From: Sedimentitalea sp042687825
GTDB taxonomy: Bacteria > Pseudomonadota > Alphaproteobacteria > Rhodobacterales > Rhodobacteraceae
Direction: 5' to 3'
Length of the DNA stretch: 64,000 nt
Assembly (NCBI RefSeq): GCF_042687825.1
Contig: NZ_JBHUQE010000011.1
Location: 49,344-113,343 of the forward strand
Part shown: positions 18,371 to 26,888 of the stretch, in pieces
How the letters are laid out: each line of letters opens with the position of its first letter
How positions within the stretch are numbered: position 1 is the first letter of the stretch
Translations under genes and position numbers: made by a program
The notes under the pieces: generated by a model
What the model was told of the DNA's origin: nothing
Database searches by the model: none
What the model saw: only the letters and a program-made list of their open reading frames with translations

Positions 18371-18583
18371 GATCTTTCTCCAGATATGTGCCGGTGCAGG
18401 ACCCGGCTGCGGCCTCTTAGCGGCAAAGTCCCTTGGGGGAAAGGGGGGCAGACCGGGCCATGCTGTCGCTGTTGTCCGATATGCCGCAGTTTTGCGGTAA
18501 CAGCCCGGGTCGGCATCCGGGCAGGCGGGCACAGGGCCGAACGAATTGGTCGCCGCCCGGGCATACCGGTGTTAGGTTGCGTC

Positions 18584-19744
18584 ATGACCAGGCACGATGA
18601 CAGCGATGCGTTTTTTCAGAGCCTGCCCCGGCGGGCGTCCTTTGCCGATCTGTCCGACCCGGCCAGCTACACGCCGTTGCCCCGGGGCTGGGTGGTCGGC
18701 ATCGCCGACATCGTCGGTTCGACAGAAGAGATCGCGGCCGGGCGCTACAAGACAGTGAATATGATCGGTGCGGCGGTGATCGCCTCGCAGATCAATGGCG
18801 GCGACGGGGGGACCTTTCCCTATGTCTTTGGCGGCGATGGCGCGACCTTTGCCTGCGGGCCGGATCGCGCGGCGCGTTCGGCCGAGATTCTGGCGGTGAT
18901 GCGGCGCTGGGCCGAGGCGGAATTCGGGCTGACCCTGCGTACGGCACAAGTGCCGATGGCCGATATCCGCGCGGCCGGGCACGAGGTGTCGGTGGCGCGC
19001 TATCGCGCCTCCGAGGTGCTGGACTATGCCATGTTCAGTGGCGGCGGCCTGTCCTGGTCCGAAGCCCGTATGAAGGCCGGAGACTACGCGGTGCCGGCCG
19101 CAGAGGCCGGGGCGATACCCGATCTGACCGGGCTGTCCTGCCGCTGGAGCAACGCGCGATCGCAAAACGGCAGCATCCTGTCGGTGGTGGTCGTCGCCCG
19201 GCCCGATGCGCCCGGCGACGCCTTTGCCGAAGTCGCCCGGCAGGTGATTGCCGAGGCCGAAGGGCTGAAACGTGGCGGCCATCCCTTGCCGCCCGAAGGC
19301 CCAGGCGTGCAATATCCGCCGCCGGGGCTGGCACTCGAGGCGCATGCGTCGCGCGGCCGCCGGGCTCTGTGGTTGCGCAAGGCGCAGTTGTTCGCCGAGA
19401 ACCTGCTTGCCTGGTTTCTGTTCCGGACCGGAATACCGGCCGGCGCCTTTGATCCGGTTGCCTATGCCGCCATGGTCAGCAGCAACGCCGACTTTCGCAA
19501 GTTCGATGACGGGCTGAAGATGACGCTGGATTGCGATGCCGACACGCATCGGCGCATCCGTGCCATTCTGCAAGCCGCCAATGCCGACGGTATCGTCGAT
19601 TTCGGCCTGTTCGAACAGGATGAGGCGATGATCACCTGTTTCGTGCCGTCGGTCACTCAGGACGATCACATCCACCTGGTGGACGGGGCCGCGGGGGGTT
19701 ATGCGCGGGCGGCGTCCCAGATCAAATCGGGCCGGGTCGACTAG
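18584..19744 (+). CDS. DUF3095 protein, diverged class III nucleotide cyclase-like
   Basis: A 386-residue cytoplasmic protein of the DUF3095 family. Residues 36-95 look like a class III nucleotidyl cyclase: IADIVGST with Asp42 and FGGDGATF with Asp85, 43 residues apart, close to the spacing of the two metal-binding aspartates in such cyclases. The rest of the chain, including a C-terminal region with DADTHRRIRAILQAANADG, is specific to the family. Function is not established. ATG 18584 has TTAGGT upstream. It is followed at eight bases by the convergent aldolase gene. Confidence 0.75.
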   Translation: MTRHDDSDAFFQSLPRRASFADLSDPASYTPLPRGWVVGIADIVGSTEEIAAGRYKTVNMIGAAVIASQINGGDGGTFPYVFGGDGATFACGPDRAARSAEILAVMRRWAEAEFGLTLRTAQVPMADIRAAGHEVSVARYRASEVLDYAMFSGGGLSWSEARMKAGDYAVPAAEAGAIPDLTGLSCRWSNARSQNGSILSVVVVARPDAPGDAFAEVARQVIAEAEGLKRGGHPLPPEGPGVQYPPPGLALEAHASRGRRALWLRKAQLFAENLLAWFLFRTGIPAGAFDPVAYAAMVSSNADFRKFDDGLKMTLDCDADTHRRIRAILQAANADGIVDFGLFEQDEAMITCFVPSVTQDDHIHLVDGAAGGYARAASQIKSGRVD

Positions 19745-19751
19745 GTCCGGG

Positions 19752-20531
19752 TCAGGCCGATGGCGGGGTGATCCAGCGTGCCGCCAGGTCGCGCGCGGCC
19801 TGTGCCAGGGTCAGCACGTCCACCCCCACCGCAATGAATCGGGCGCCCGCCGCCAGATACTCCTCGGTCAGGGATTCGGACCGCGACATGATGCCCGGTA
19901 CCTTGCCGGCCGCCGCGATCCGGGTCAGCATCGATAGGATCGTGTCATGCACCTCGGGATGCGCGGGCTGACCGTGATGCCCCAGATCGGTGGACAGATC
20001 GGAGGGGCCGATGAACACGCAGTCGATGCCGGGCACCGCCAGGATGTCGTCCAGTGCGGCCAGCCCGGCGCGGTTTTCGACCTGAACGATCAGGCTGATC
20101 TGGGCGTCTGCGGTTTGAATATAGTCGGGAATTGCGGCAAAGCGCGAAGACCGCGTGCCCGCCGCGCCGACACCGCGCATACCCTGCGGCGGATAGGTGC
20201 AGGCGCGCACCATCTGGTGCGCCTGAGCGGCGCTTTCCACCATCGGCACCAGCACTGTCTGGGCACCGATATCCAGCACCTGCTTGATCATCCAGGGTTC
20301 GCCCACGGGCACGCGTACGATGGCAGGCGACGGGCTGGCCTGCAGCGCCAGCAGCTGGTCGCGGATCGAGCGGATGTCGTTGGGCGCATGTTCGCCGTCG
20401 ATCACCAGCCAGTCGAACCCGGCGGTGCCCATGATTTCTGCGGCGGTGGGTTCGGCAAAACTGAGCCAGCATCCAAATGTGGTCTCGCCGGCGTGAAATC
20501 GCTGTTTCAGAATGTTGAGAGGTACGGGCAT
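19752..20531 (-). CDS. HpcH/HpaI aldolase family protein
   Basis: A 259-residue class II aldolase of the HpcH/HpaI family, which cleaves 4-hydroxy-2-oxoheptanedioate and similar hydroxy-oxo acids to pyruvate or oxaloacetate-type products with an aldehyde. FDWLVIDGEHAPND holds the conserved Asp, Glu and His; metal ligands lie in QVENRAG and FIGPSDLS. GAGGA precedes ATG 20531. It lies downstream of the decarboxylase and HpaR-type regulator, hinting at homoprotocatechuate-like aromatic catabolism, but other hpa genes are missing. Confidence 0.88.
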   Translation of the reverse strand: MPVPLNILKQRFHAGETTFGCWLSFAEPTAAEIMGTAGFDWLVIDGEHAPNDIRSIRDQLLALQASPSPAIVRVPVGEPWMIKQVLDIGAQTVLVPMVESAAQAHQMVRACTYPPQGMRGVGAAGTRSSRFAAIPDYIQTADAQISLIVQVENRAGLAALDDILAVPGIDCVFIGPSDLSTDLGHHGQPAHPEVHDTILSMLTRIAAAGKVPGIMSRSESLTEEYLAAGARFIAVGVDVLTLAQAARDLAARWITPPSA

Positions 20532-20712
20532 GGGCAATCCTCTGGTCAGGGTTCGGACTGCGCGACAGGCGGGGCGGGGCAGGGCAGGGCGCGCCGGGCG
20601 TTCCATGATCGACGCTAGCGCCGGTCGGATCGGTTTGTCCAGATTGGCGGCAGCGCAATCCCCGGGCTGTGCCCCCGGGGAACGGGCATGCCGCCCCGGC
20701 CGGGCGTCGCCG

Positions 20713-22125
20713 TCAGGCTATCTGCCCGGCGATCTCGGTGATCACGTCATAGGCCATCATCACGTCCGCCTCGGTGGTTTCGAACTGGCCCGCCTGAAAG
20801 CGGATGACCAGCGCGTCGTCGATCCGGGTCTGGGTCAGATAGATCCGTCCGTCGTCGTTGATCGCGTCCACCAGGCGCTGGTTCAGCTGGTCCAGATCCT
20901 CGGCACCCTCCGGCGCCAGACGAAAGGTGAACAGAGACAACATTGGCGGGGTGACGATCTGAAACCCCGGCGTCGCCGCCAGCCGGTCATGCAGGGCGCC
21001 GGACCAGGCCACATGGTCACGCAGCCGTTCGCGCAGACCCTGCAGGCCATAGGTGCGCAGCAGGAACCAGATTTTCAAAGCCCGAAATCGCCGGCCCAGC
21101 GGCACCGACCATTCGGAATAGTCGACAACCCCGTCCTGTCCATGGGTTTTCAGGTATTCCGGCCGGATGGCCAGGCAGCGCACCAGGTCCTCTGGGTTAC
21201 GAAGGAAATGAGCTGCGCAATCGAATTGGGCGCCCAGCCATTTGTGGGGGTTGAACACCAGGCTGTCGGCGCGGTCTATGCCGGTCCAGTAGCTGCGGAA
21301 CTCCGGACAGATCATCGCCGAACCGGCCCAGGCTGCGTCGACATGGCTGTACAGGCCGTGCCGCTGCGCCACGTCCAGACAGGCATCAATCGGGTCCGTC
21401 GCCCCGGTTCCGGTGCCGCCGACGCACAGGATTACCCCCGCCGGGGTCAGGCCCGCGGCGTCGTCGCTGCGGATCGCCGCGTCCAGAGCCGCCGGGTCCA
21501 TGCCGCGCCAGTCGCCCTTGATCGGCACGCGCACCAGGTTCTCCTGACCGATGCCGGATACCCATATGGCCCGGTCGACCGACGTATGCACTTCGGCCGA
21601 GCAATAAACCCGTATCCGACTGTTTCCGGCCAGGCCCCGGCTGTTGCCGGTCCAGTTCAGCGCCCGTTCGCGCAGGGTCAGCACCGCGGCCAGTGTCGCC
21701 GAACTGGCGCTGTCCTGAATGACGCCGGTAAATCCCTCGGGCAGGCCCAGAGATTGCCGCAGCCAGTCCATCATCCGGGTTTCCATTTCAGTGGCGGCGG
21801 GCGAGGTTTGCCACAGCATGCATTGCGGTGCGATGGCGGCGATCAGGAACTCGGCCAGAACCGAGGGCGCGGCGGCATTGGCGTTGAAATAGGCAAAAAA
21901 GCGGGGATGCTGCCAGTGGGTGATCCCCGGCATGACGATTCGTTCGAAATCGGCAAAGATCTCGCGCATGTCCTGGGGCCGGTCCGGCGGTGCGGTCGGC
22001 AGGGCGTTCAGGATGTCCCCCGGCCGGGTCTGAGCGCGTACCGGCCGGTCCCGGACGGTCTGGCGATAGTCCCGGACCCAGTCGGTGAAACGGTGCCCCC
22101 AGGCAGCAAACTCATCCCAGTTCAT
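20713..22125 (-). CDS. PLP-dependent group II amino acid decarboxylase
   Basis: A 470-residue decarboxylase of the aromatic-L-amino-acid/glutamate decarboxylase group. The PLP lysine is Lys295 in FNPHKWLG, Asp263 in HVDAAWAGS contacts the pyridine nitrogen, and His180 in SAEVHTSVD stacks on the ring. The N-terminal HPRFFAYFNA segment is typical of tyrosine/DOPA/tryptophan decarboxylases. The true substrate is unknown. GGAGA lies seven bases before ATG 22125. It is divergent from the HpaR-like MarR gene, its probable regulator. Confidence 0.88.
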   Translation of the reverse strand: MNWDEFAAWGHRFTDWVRDYRQTVRDRPVRAQTRPGDILNALPTAPPDRPQDMREIFADFERIVMPGITHWQHPRFFAYFNANAAAPSVLAEFLIAAIAPQCMLWQTSPAATEMETRMMDWLRQSLGLPEGFTGVIQDSASSATLAAVLTLRERALNWTGNSRGLAGNSRIRVYCSAEVHTSVDRAIWVSGIGQENLVRVPIKGDWRGMDPAALDAAIRSDDAAGLTPAGVILCVGGTGTGATDPIDACLDVAQRHGLYSHVDAAWAGSAMICPEFRSYWTGIDRADSLVFNPHKWLGAQFDCAAHFLRNPEDLVRCLAIRPEYLKTHGQDGVVDYSEWSVPLGRRFRALKIWFLLRTYGLQGLRERLRDHVAWSGALHDRLAATPGFQIVTPPMLSLFTFRLAPEGAEDLDQLNQRLVDAINDDGRIYLTQTRIDDALVIRFQAGQFETTEADVMMAYDVITEIAGQIA

Positions 22126-22206
22126 GCCGGTCTCCTGCCTAAGGATTATGCGTTTGGTACGGTCGTTCGGGCTTTGGGTCGGCGCCGCGACGTTCATGGA
22201 TTGCGC

Positions 22207-22226
22207 TTGCCCGCATTGAAAGGCAA
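22207..22226. promoter_or_regulatory. candidate operator dyad in the hpaR intergenic region
   Basis: TTGCC (22207-22211) and GGCAA (22222-22226) form an inverted repeat with a ten-base spacer, immediately before the MarR start at 22236. MarR proteins bind such dyads in the divergent spacer they regulate. The arms are short. Confidence 0.3.
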
Positions 22227-22235
22227 AACGAAGCT

Positions 22236-22679
22236 ATGAGCAAACCTCTTCTCAAGACATCGCGATCCCTGCCCATTGCCCTGTTGCGCGCCCGCGAGCG
22301 GGTGATGGGGCCGATCCGCGAAATGCTGTCGGGCGTTGGCATCACCGAACAGCAATGGCGCGTCCTGCGGGTGTTGCAGGAGGAAGGCCCGATGGAGCCG
22401 ACCCGGATTTCGGAAAAGGCCTGTCTGCTGCTGCCCAGCCTGACGCGGATATTGCAGAAACTGCAGGAAAAGCAGCTGATCGTACGGCGCAAGGACAAGG
22501 TCGACAAGCGCAAGCAGATCGTGCAGATCACGGGCTCAGGCGAAGCCCTGATCAGCGAGCATCTGGAGACCAGCCTGGCGTTGTTGGAAAAGACCCGCCG
22601 GCAAATCGGTGCCGACCGCTATGAACTGCTGCTGGACCTGCTGAACGAACTGGACAAGAGCGATACCGAAGCGTCGTGA
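22236..22679 (+). CDS. hpaR: MarR family regulator, HpaR-type
   Basis: A 147-residue regulator of the MarR family. It resembles HpaR, the repressor of homoprotocatechuate degradation, from the start: SLPIALLRARERVMGPIREML and GITEQQWRVLRVLQE. The winged helix covers about residues 50-100 (ISEKACLLLPSLTRILQKL, RRKDKVDKRKQIVQIT). It is divergent from the decarboxylase gene; the aldolase gene lies beyond. The ligand is presumably an aromatic acid, by analogy. Confidence 0.85.
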   Translation: MSKPLLKTSRSLPIALLRARERVMGPIREMLSGVGITEQQWRVLRVLQEEGPMEPTRISEKACLLLPSLTRILQKLQEKQLIVRRKDKVDKRKQIVQITGSGEALISEHLETSLALLEKTRRQIGADRYELLLDLLNELDKSDTEAS

Positions 22680-22733
22680 ACATTGTACCAGCCCCGTGCT
22701 GGCCGGTGCGGACAGGCCTGATCCAGTAGCGGT

Positions 22734-24149
22734 TTAAAAGTCGAAATTCCGACCAATGCCGAAAAACAGCGCGCTGGACTCAGCGCGGCCGCTGACATCT
22801 TCGTCCAGCACCTTGAATTCGACGCCGGCATTCATGCTCCAGTCGCGAGTCAGGGTGTGATTATAGACCAGCAAAGCGGTGCCGCGGCGCGTCGCCCCGT
22901 TGGTCGTGGTCGCCTCGTTATAGCTGAGCGAAAGGTCGGCCGAGACGCTGGACACCGAATTGATGTCATGCGTGTAGCCGGCAATCAGGAAATTGCTGAA
23001 CTGGTCCTCGTCATTGCTGTCGACAAAGACGTCGCGCGTCAGGCGCAGATTGAACCGGCTGGAGGGCAGTTCATGGGTCCAGTAGAGGCCGCCAATGACG
23101 CGCGGGTCCGAGCTGTCGAAACTGGTGAGACCGATATTCGCCGACAGGCTGCCGCGTGGCAGGGTCAGACTGCGGGTGAAGCGCAGCGTGCCGCGCTGGC
23201 CCGAACTGTTCTGGGTCAAATCGAAATCCGACCGAAAGTCGCCATTGGGCATTTCCAGCGCATAGCCGACTCTGCCGCTGGGTCCCGATCGTTTCCGGGT
23301 ACCGCGCAAGTTGGTGCCGATATCGGTTTCGGTGGTGTCGACATCGGTATAGCCGGCGCGGAAATTCAGGCTGGCACGAGCCGAGATTTCTCGGTCGAAT
23401 CCGGCTTCGAAGGTCTGCGTTTCGCGCTCGGTTTCCGCGGCATTCTGGTTGCTGTAGGTGGAATAGCGCAGATCGACAAAGCCGGTTGTAACCTGGTTGA
23501 ACCGGAAAAGAGCAGACAGGCCCAGATCGGTATTGTCGTAGTCGGACAGGCCGGGGTCGGTCGCGTCGATATAGTCGGTGCCATCGGCACCGGCCAGAAA
23601 ACGCAACCCGAATGGCGCCTGTTTGCCGGTTTCCAGTTCAGCGTTGATGCGATAGGCACGGCGTTCGCCGGAACCGCGAATGTTGGAAAAATCGCTTGGT
23701 GGGCGGATGATCCCGTCCTGATCCAAAAAGGTCCATAGCGGCGCGGCCAGCGAGATATCGGTCTGGCGATAGTCGGCATCGACCGACAGCGCGGCATTGC
23801 CGGTGTCGCGCAGATAGCGCAGGCCGATCAGCGGATCGACAAATCCGGTCTTGATGTTGTTGCCCGCCGCGACATCGCCAAACCGCAGCGCGCCACCGAC
23901 CGCCAGCGACAGTTCCTGCAGGCGGGTCTTGCTCTCCAGCCCGTAGGACAGGCGCGTCGTCGCCAACGAAGTCCGTCCTTCGCTGGGCACTTCCAGCCCG
24001 AGGTTGTCGCCCGCGCCGAATTCCTGCTCGATCCGCAGACGTTGCCGCAGGCTGCCATAGTCCTCGTCTTCCTGCGCTTGAGCAGGAGCAGAGGCGACAA
24101 CGACGCTGCCGGCGAAGGCGGCGGTTGCGATCAGTCCCTTATACACCAC
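22734..24149 (-). CDS. outer membrane beta-barrel protein
   Basis: A 471-residue exported protein. Residues 1-25 are a signal peptide ending in APAQAQ. The mature part is rich in alternating amphipathic strands (for example FVDLRYSTYSN, SLNFRAGYTDVD, STNG-type turns) and ends in FDF, the aromatic C-terminal residue used by the BAM machinery. It probably forms a barrel of about 16-20 strands. The upstream gene encodes a Wza-like export protein 19 bases away, so the pair is likely a polysaccharide export or adhesin-linked operon. Confidence 0.8.
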   Translation of the reverse strand: MVYKGLIATAAFAGSVVVASAPAQAQEDEDYGSLRQRLRIEQEFGAGDNLGLEVPSEGRTSLATTRLSYGLESKTRLQELSLAVGGALRFGDVAAGNNIKTGFVDPLIGLRYLRDTGNAALSVDADYRQTDISLAAPLWTFLDQDGIIRPPSDFSNIRGSGERRAYRINAELETGKQAPFGLRFLAGADGTDYIDATDPGLSDYDNTDLGLSALFRFNQVTTGFVDLRYSTYSNQNAAETERETQTFEAGFDREISARASLNFRAGYTDVDTTETDIGTNLRGTRKRSGPSGRVGYALEMPNGDFRSDFDLTQNSSGQRGTLRFTRSLTLPRGSLSANIGLTSFDSSDPRVIGGLYWTHELPSSRFNLRLTRDVFVDSNDEDQFSNFLIAGYTHDINSVSSVSADLSLSYNEATTTNGATRRGTALLVYNHTLTRDWSMNAGVEFKVLDEDVSGRAESSALFFGIGRNFDF

Positions 24150-24168
24150 TGTCCCCTTGCCCGGGAGG

Positions 24169-24783
24169 TTATTCGAACAATCTGCGTTGCGGCACGATGA
24201 TCACATCGCCGTCTTGCAGTATCGGCGTGCTGATGCTGGATTTCCCGTCAATGATGTCCTTGACGTTGAATGTATAGATCTGTTGCCGGCCATTGGCGTC
24301 GGCCCGCCGCAGCTGCAGCCGCTTGGTGGCGCCGAACCGGGTCACACCGCCGCCCGCGGCCAGTGCCTGCAGAAACGTGGTGCCGCGTTTCACTTCCATG
24401 ATGCCGGGGCTGTTGACCTCGCCCAGCATGTAGATCGACAGCTTGCGCGAGCCGCCCGACCGGCTGCCACGCGACGGCGCCAGCTGGGACAGCGATACGA
24501 AAACCGTGGGATCGGCGGCGAAATTCGGCCGCAGCTGTTTCACGATGTCGGCGCGCACTTCATCCACATTGCGACCGCCGACCTGAACCGAGCCGACCAG
24601 AGGGACCGAGACGCGGCCATCCGGCAGAACCAGCGATTCTCGGTTGATGCTGGAATCCTCCAGGACCTCGATTCGCAACACGTCGCCGGCCTTGATCTTG
24701 TAGCTGTCCTGCGCATGCAGGACGGAGGCTGCGAAAGGCAGGATCAGAAGGGATGTCAGAAGCGTTAGAAACCGTGTCATCAT
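24169..24783 (-). CDS. polysaccharide biosynthesis/export protein (Wza-like)
   Basis: A 204-residue periplasmic/outer-membrane protein. A signal peptide of about 25 residues ends near VLHAQ. The poly_export (PES) motif begins at YKIKAGDVLRIEVLEDSSI, and a SLBB domain follows (IYMLGEVNSPGIMEVKRGTT, LQALAAGGGV). It is shorter than Wza and lacks its C-terminal amphipathic helix. No lipobox cysteine is seen. It forms an operon with the barrel gene; no Wzc kinase or glycosyltransferase is in the window. Confidence 0.88.
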   Translation of the reverse strand: MMTRFLTLLTSLLILPFAASVLHAQDSYKIKAGDVLRIEVLEDSSINRESLVLPDGRVSVPLVGSVQVGGRNVDEVRADIVKQLRPNFAADPTVFVSLSQLAPSRGSRSGGSRKLSIYMLGEVNSPGIMEVKRGTTFLQALAAGGGVTRFGATKRLQLRRADANGRQQIYTFNVKDIIDGKSSISTPILQDGDVIIVPQRRLFE

Positions 24784-25085
24784 GGGCTTTCTCTTGTTTG
24801 GTCCATAGGCGTGGCCCCCGCTGGTTTTTACGCGGTTTTTCAATTCTTCAAAAGGTGTTTCCAACGCGATGCGCGGCCTGGCGCCAAACGAACCGGCGGA
24901 CGTGCCGATCCTGCAACAGATCGTACCGGTTGGATTCGGTGTGCAATTGGCGGGGATCCGCCGATAGTTGTGAATATCCCGGTGTGATTCAGCCGATCCC
25001 GAGCAGATTCAGCTTCTCATATGTACAATCAAGAGTAGAGTGATCCTATGCAAAAGTCCGCAACAGAACTGGTCGGGTCGAACAG
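24784..25085. other. intergenic region without recognised gene
   Basis: This 302-base stretch precedes the minus-strand export operon and probably holds its promoter. No gene, repeat, terminator or riboswitch was recognised in it. Confidence 0.5.
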
Positions 25086-25280
25086 GTGATCATAGCATTC
25101 GTCTTTCTCGGAGCTCTGGCCGGCATGGTTTCCGGTGGGATCATTCTGCTGACCAGCGGTTCGGTCTGGGCTTCGGTATTGGCCTATTCCGGCACCGGAA
25201 GCGCGGTGGCGCTGTATTGTTGCCTGGCCTTTCTGTTGGCAAGCTGGTCGCAGGAGCGCGGGACCGCCCGTGACTTTTGA
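25086..25280 (+). CDS. small membrane protein
   Basis: A 64-residue frame starting at GTG 25086. It has two hydrophobic segments (about residues 3-23 and 31-52) rich in Gly, Ala and Ser, separated by a short loop, and a charged tail. The pattern of GALAGMVSGGIILL and AYSGTGSAVALY looks like a real small integral membrane protein rather than chance. The ribosome site is weak. No function can be assigned. The following 203 bases before fmt hold nothing recognised. Confidence 0.5.
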   Translation: MIIAFVFLGALAGMVSGGIILLTSGSVWASVLAYSGTGSAVALYCCLAFLLASWSQERGTARDF

Positions 25281-25483
25281 TCCCTCGCGATTCGTGTGAC
25301 CGCCCGGTGCGGCGGCCAAGGATACGGCGCGCCTGTTCTTCCTGAACCACAACCGCCACACGCCCGAAAACCGGCTTTCAGGTTGCAAAGCCGTTTGGTC
25401 TTGGGAATAGACAGCCCATCACGATAGCGCCGTTTGCGCCCGAGCGGCGACGTGGATAGAAATCCGAAATCAGGGATGCATCA

Positions 25484-26392
25484 ATGCGCTTAATATTCAT
25501 GGGAACGCCCGACTTTTCCGTGCCGGTGCTGCGGGCGCTGGTGCAGGCGGGGCACGAGATTGCGGCGGTCTATTGCCAACCGCCGCGCCCGGCAGGGCGC
25601 GGCAAAAAGGCCCGGCCCGGCCCGGTGCAGACCTGTGCCGAGGAACTGGGGCTGCCGGTACGCCATCCCACCTCTCTGAAATCGGTCGAGGCACAGGCCG
25701 AGTTCGCCGGTTTCCGGCCCGACGTTGCCGTGGTTGTGGCCTATGGTCTGATCCTGCCGCAAGCGGTGCTGGATACGCCGGAACATGGCTGTCTGAACAT
25801 CCATGCCAGCCTTCTGCCGCGCTGGCGCGGGGCGGCGCCGATCCATCGCGCGATCTTGGCCGGAGACGCCGAAACCGGGGTCTGCATCATGCAGATGGAG
25901 GCCGGGCTGGATACCGGCCCGGTGCTGCTGCGCGCCGAAACCGCGATCCGGCCCGGAGAAACCACCGGGGCGCTGCATGACCGGCTGTCGCAGATGGGGG
26001 CCGAGCAGATCGTCTCGGCGCTGGCGCGGCTCGATACGCTGACACCCGAACCCCAGCCGCAGGCCGGGGTCACCTATGCCGCCAAGATCGACAAGGCCGA
26101 AGCCCGTGTGGACTGGGCCCGGCCAGCCGCCGAGGTCGACCGGCTGATCCGCGGCCTGTCGCCCTTTCCCGGCGCCTGGACCGAAATCGCCGGCGAACGG
26201 GTGAAACTGCTGGCCTCGCGGCTGGTTGCAGACCGGAGCGGTCCGCCGGGCCAGGTGCTGGACGACGCCCTGACGGTTGCCTGCGCCGAGGGCGCGGTTA
26301 CCCTGTCGCGCCTGCAACGGGCGGGCAAGGCGGCACAGGACGCCGAAAGCTTTCTGCGGGGCCGTCCGGTGCCCGCGGGCACCCGGCTTTAG
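25484..26392 (+). CDS. fmt: methionyl-tRNA formyltransferase
   Basis: A 302-residue enzyme that formylates the amino group of initiator methionyl-tRNA using 10-formyl-THF. The N-terminal Rossmann domain starts MRLIFMGTPDFSVPVL; the folate and catalytic block is NIHASLLPRWRGAAPIHRAI with the conserved Asn, His, and later Asp. The C-terminal OB-fold domain covers residues 210-302. Peptide deformylase, which usually sits just upstream, is not adjacent here. Confidence 0.95.
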   Translation: MRLIFMGTPDFSVPVLRALVQAGHEIAAVYCQPPRPAGRGKKARPGPVQTCAEELGLPVRHPTSLKSVEAQAEFAGFRPDVAVVVAYGLILPQAVLDTPEHGCLNIHASLLPRWRGAAPIHRAILAGDAETGVCIMQMEAGLDTGPVLLRAETAIRPGETTGALHDRLSQMGAEQIVSALARLDTLTPEPQPQAGVTYAAKIDKAEARVDWARPAAEVDRLIRGLSPFPGAWTEIAGERVKLLASRLVADRSGPPGQVLDDALTVACAEGAVTLSRLQRAGKAAQDAESFLRGRPVPAGTRL

Positions 26393-26407
26393 GTTCAGGA
26401 GTCCCGG

Positions 26408-26644
26408 ATGTTCCCAACCCTGATCGGCACCGTGGTCATTGCCGGGATCGTCGGCTATCTTTCCGAGCGGACGGGGTTCACCCGGAACGGATATCTGGCG
26501 TCGATCATCATCTGTATCGGCGGGGCTTTTCTGTTCTATTTCGTGCGGATCATGTTCGGGATCGGTTTTGGCTCGCCGGGCCTGAACGCGATCCTGTCGT
26601 CTGTCGGCGCTCTGATCATCGTGCCGACCCACTGGCGCAAGTGA
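26408..26644 (+). CDS. small integral membrane protein, GlsB/YeaQ-like
   Basis: A 78-residue protein with three hydrophobic segments. It resembles the GlsB/YeaQ/YmgE (transglycosylase-associated) family in size, glycine pattern and topology, though weakly. AGGAG six bases before the ATG is a strong ribosome site. It begins 15 bases after fmt and is followed nine bases later by a second small membrane protein, so the three genes likely share a transcript. Confidence 0.7.
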   Translation: MFPTLIGTVVIAGIVGYLSERTGFTRNGYLASIIICIGGAFLFYFVRIMFGIGFGSPGLNAILSSVGALIIVPTHWRK

Positions 26645-26653
26645 GGCGTTGTC

Positions 26654-26887
26654 ATGAGTATCATAGCCCTGATCATCATCGGCGCGGCCGCCGGCTTTCT
26701 GGCGACGCGGCTGATGCGGATCGAGGCCGACATTCCCACGACCATGTTCATCGGCATTGCCGGTGCGCTGATCGGCGGGCTGGTGCTGCGGGTGCTGAGT
26801 ACCGTGATGGGGGCGATGTCGGGCTTTGTCGGCGCGGTTCTGGGGGCGCTGTTGCTGATCTGGCTGTGGCAGCGCTATCGGCGCTGA
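26654..26887 (+). CDS. GlsB/YeaQ/YmgE family membrane protein
   Basis: A 77-residue protein with three membrane segments and the family's glycine-rich first and third helices (IIIGAAAGFLATRLM, GFVGAVLGALLLIWLW). GAGGCG lies six bases upstream of the ATG. Family members are stress-induced envelope proteins of unknown activity. It is paired with the preceding small membrane protein. Confidence 0.75.
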   Translation: MSIIALIIIGAAAGFLATRLMRIEADIPTTMFIGIAGALIGGLVLRVLSTVMGAMSGFVGAVLGALLLIWLWQRYRR

Positions 26888-26888
26888 A

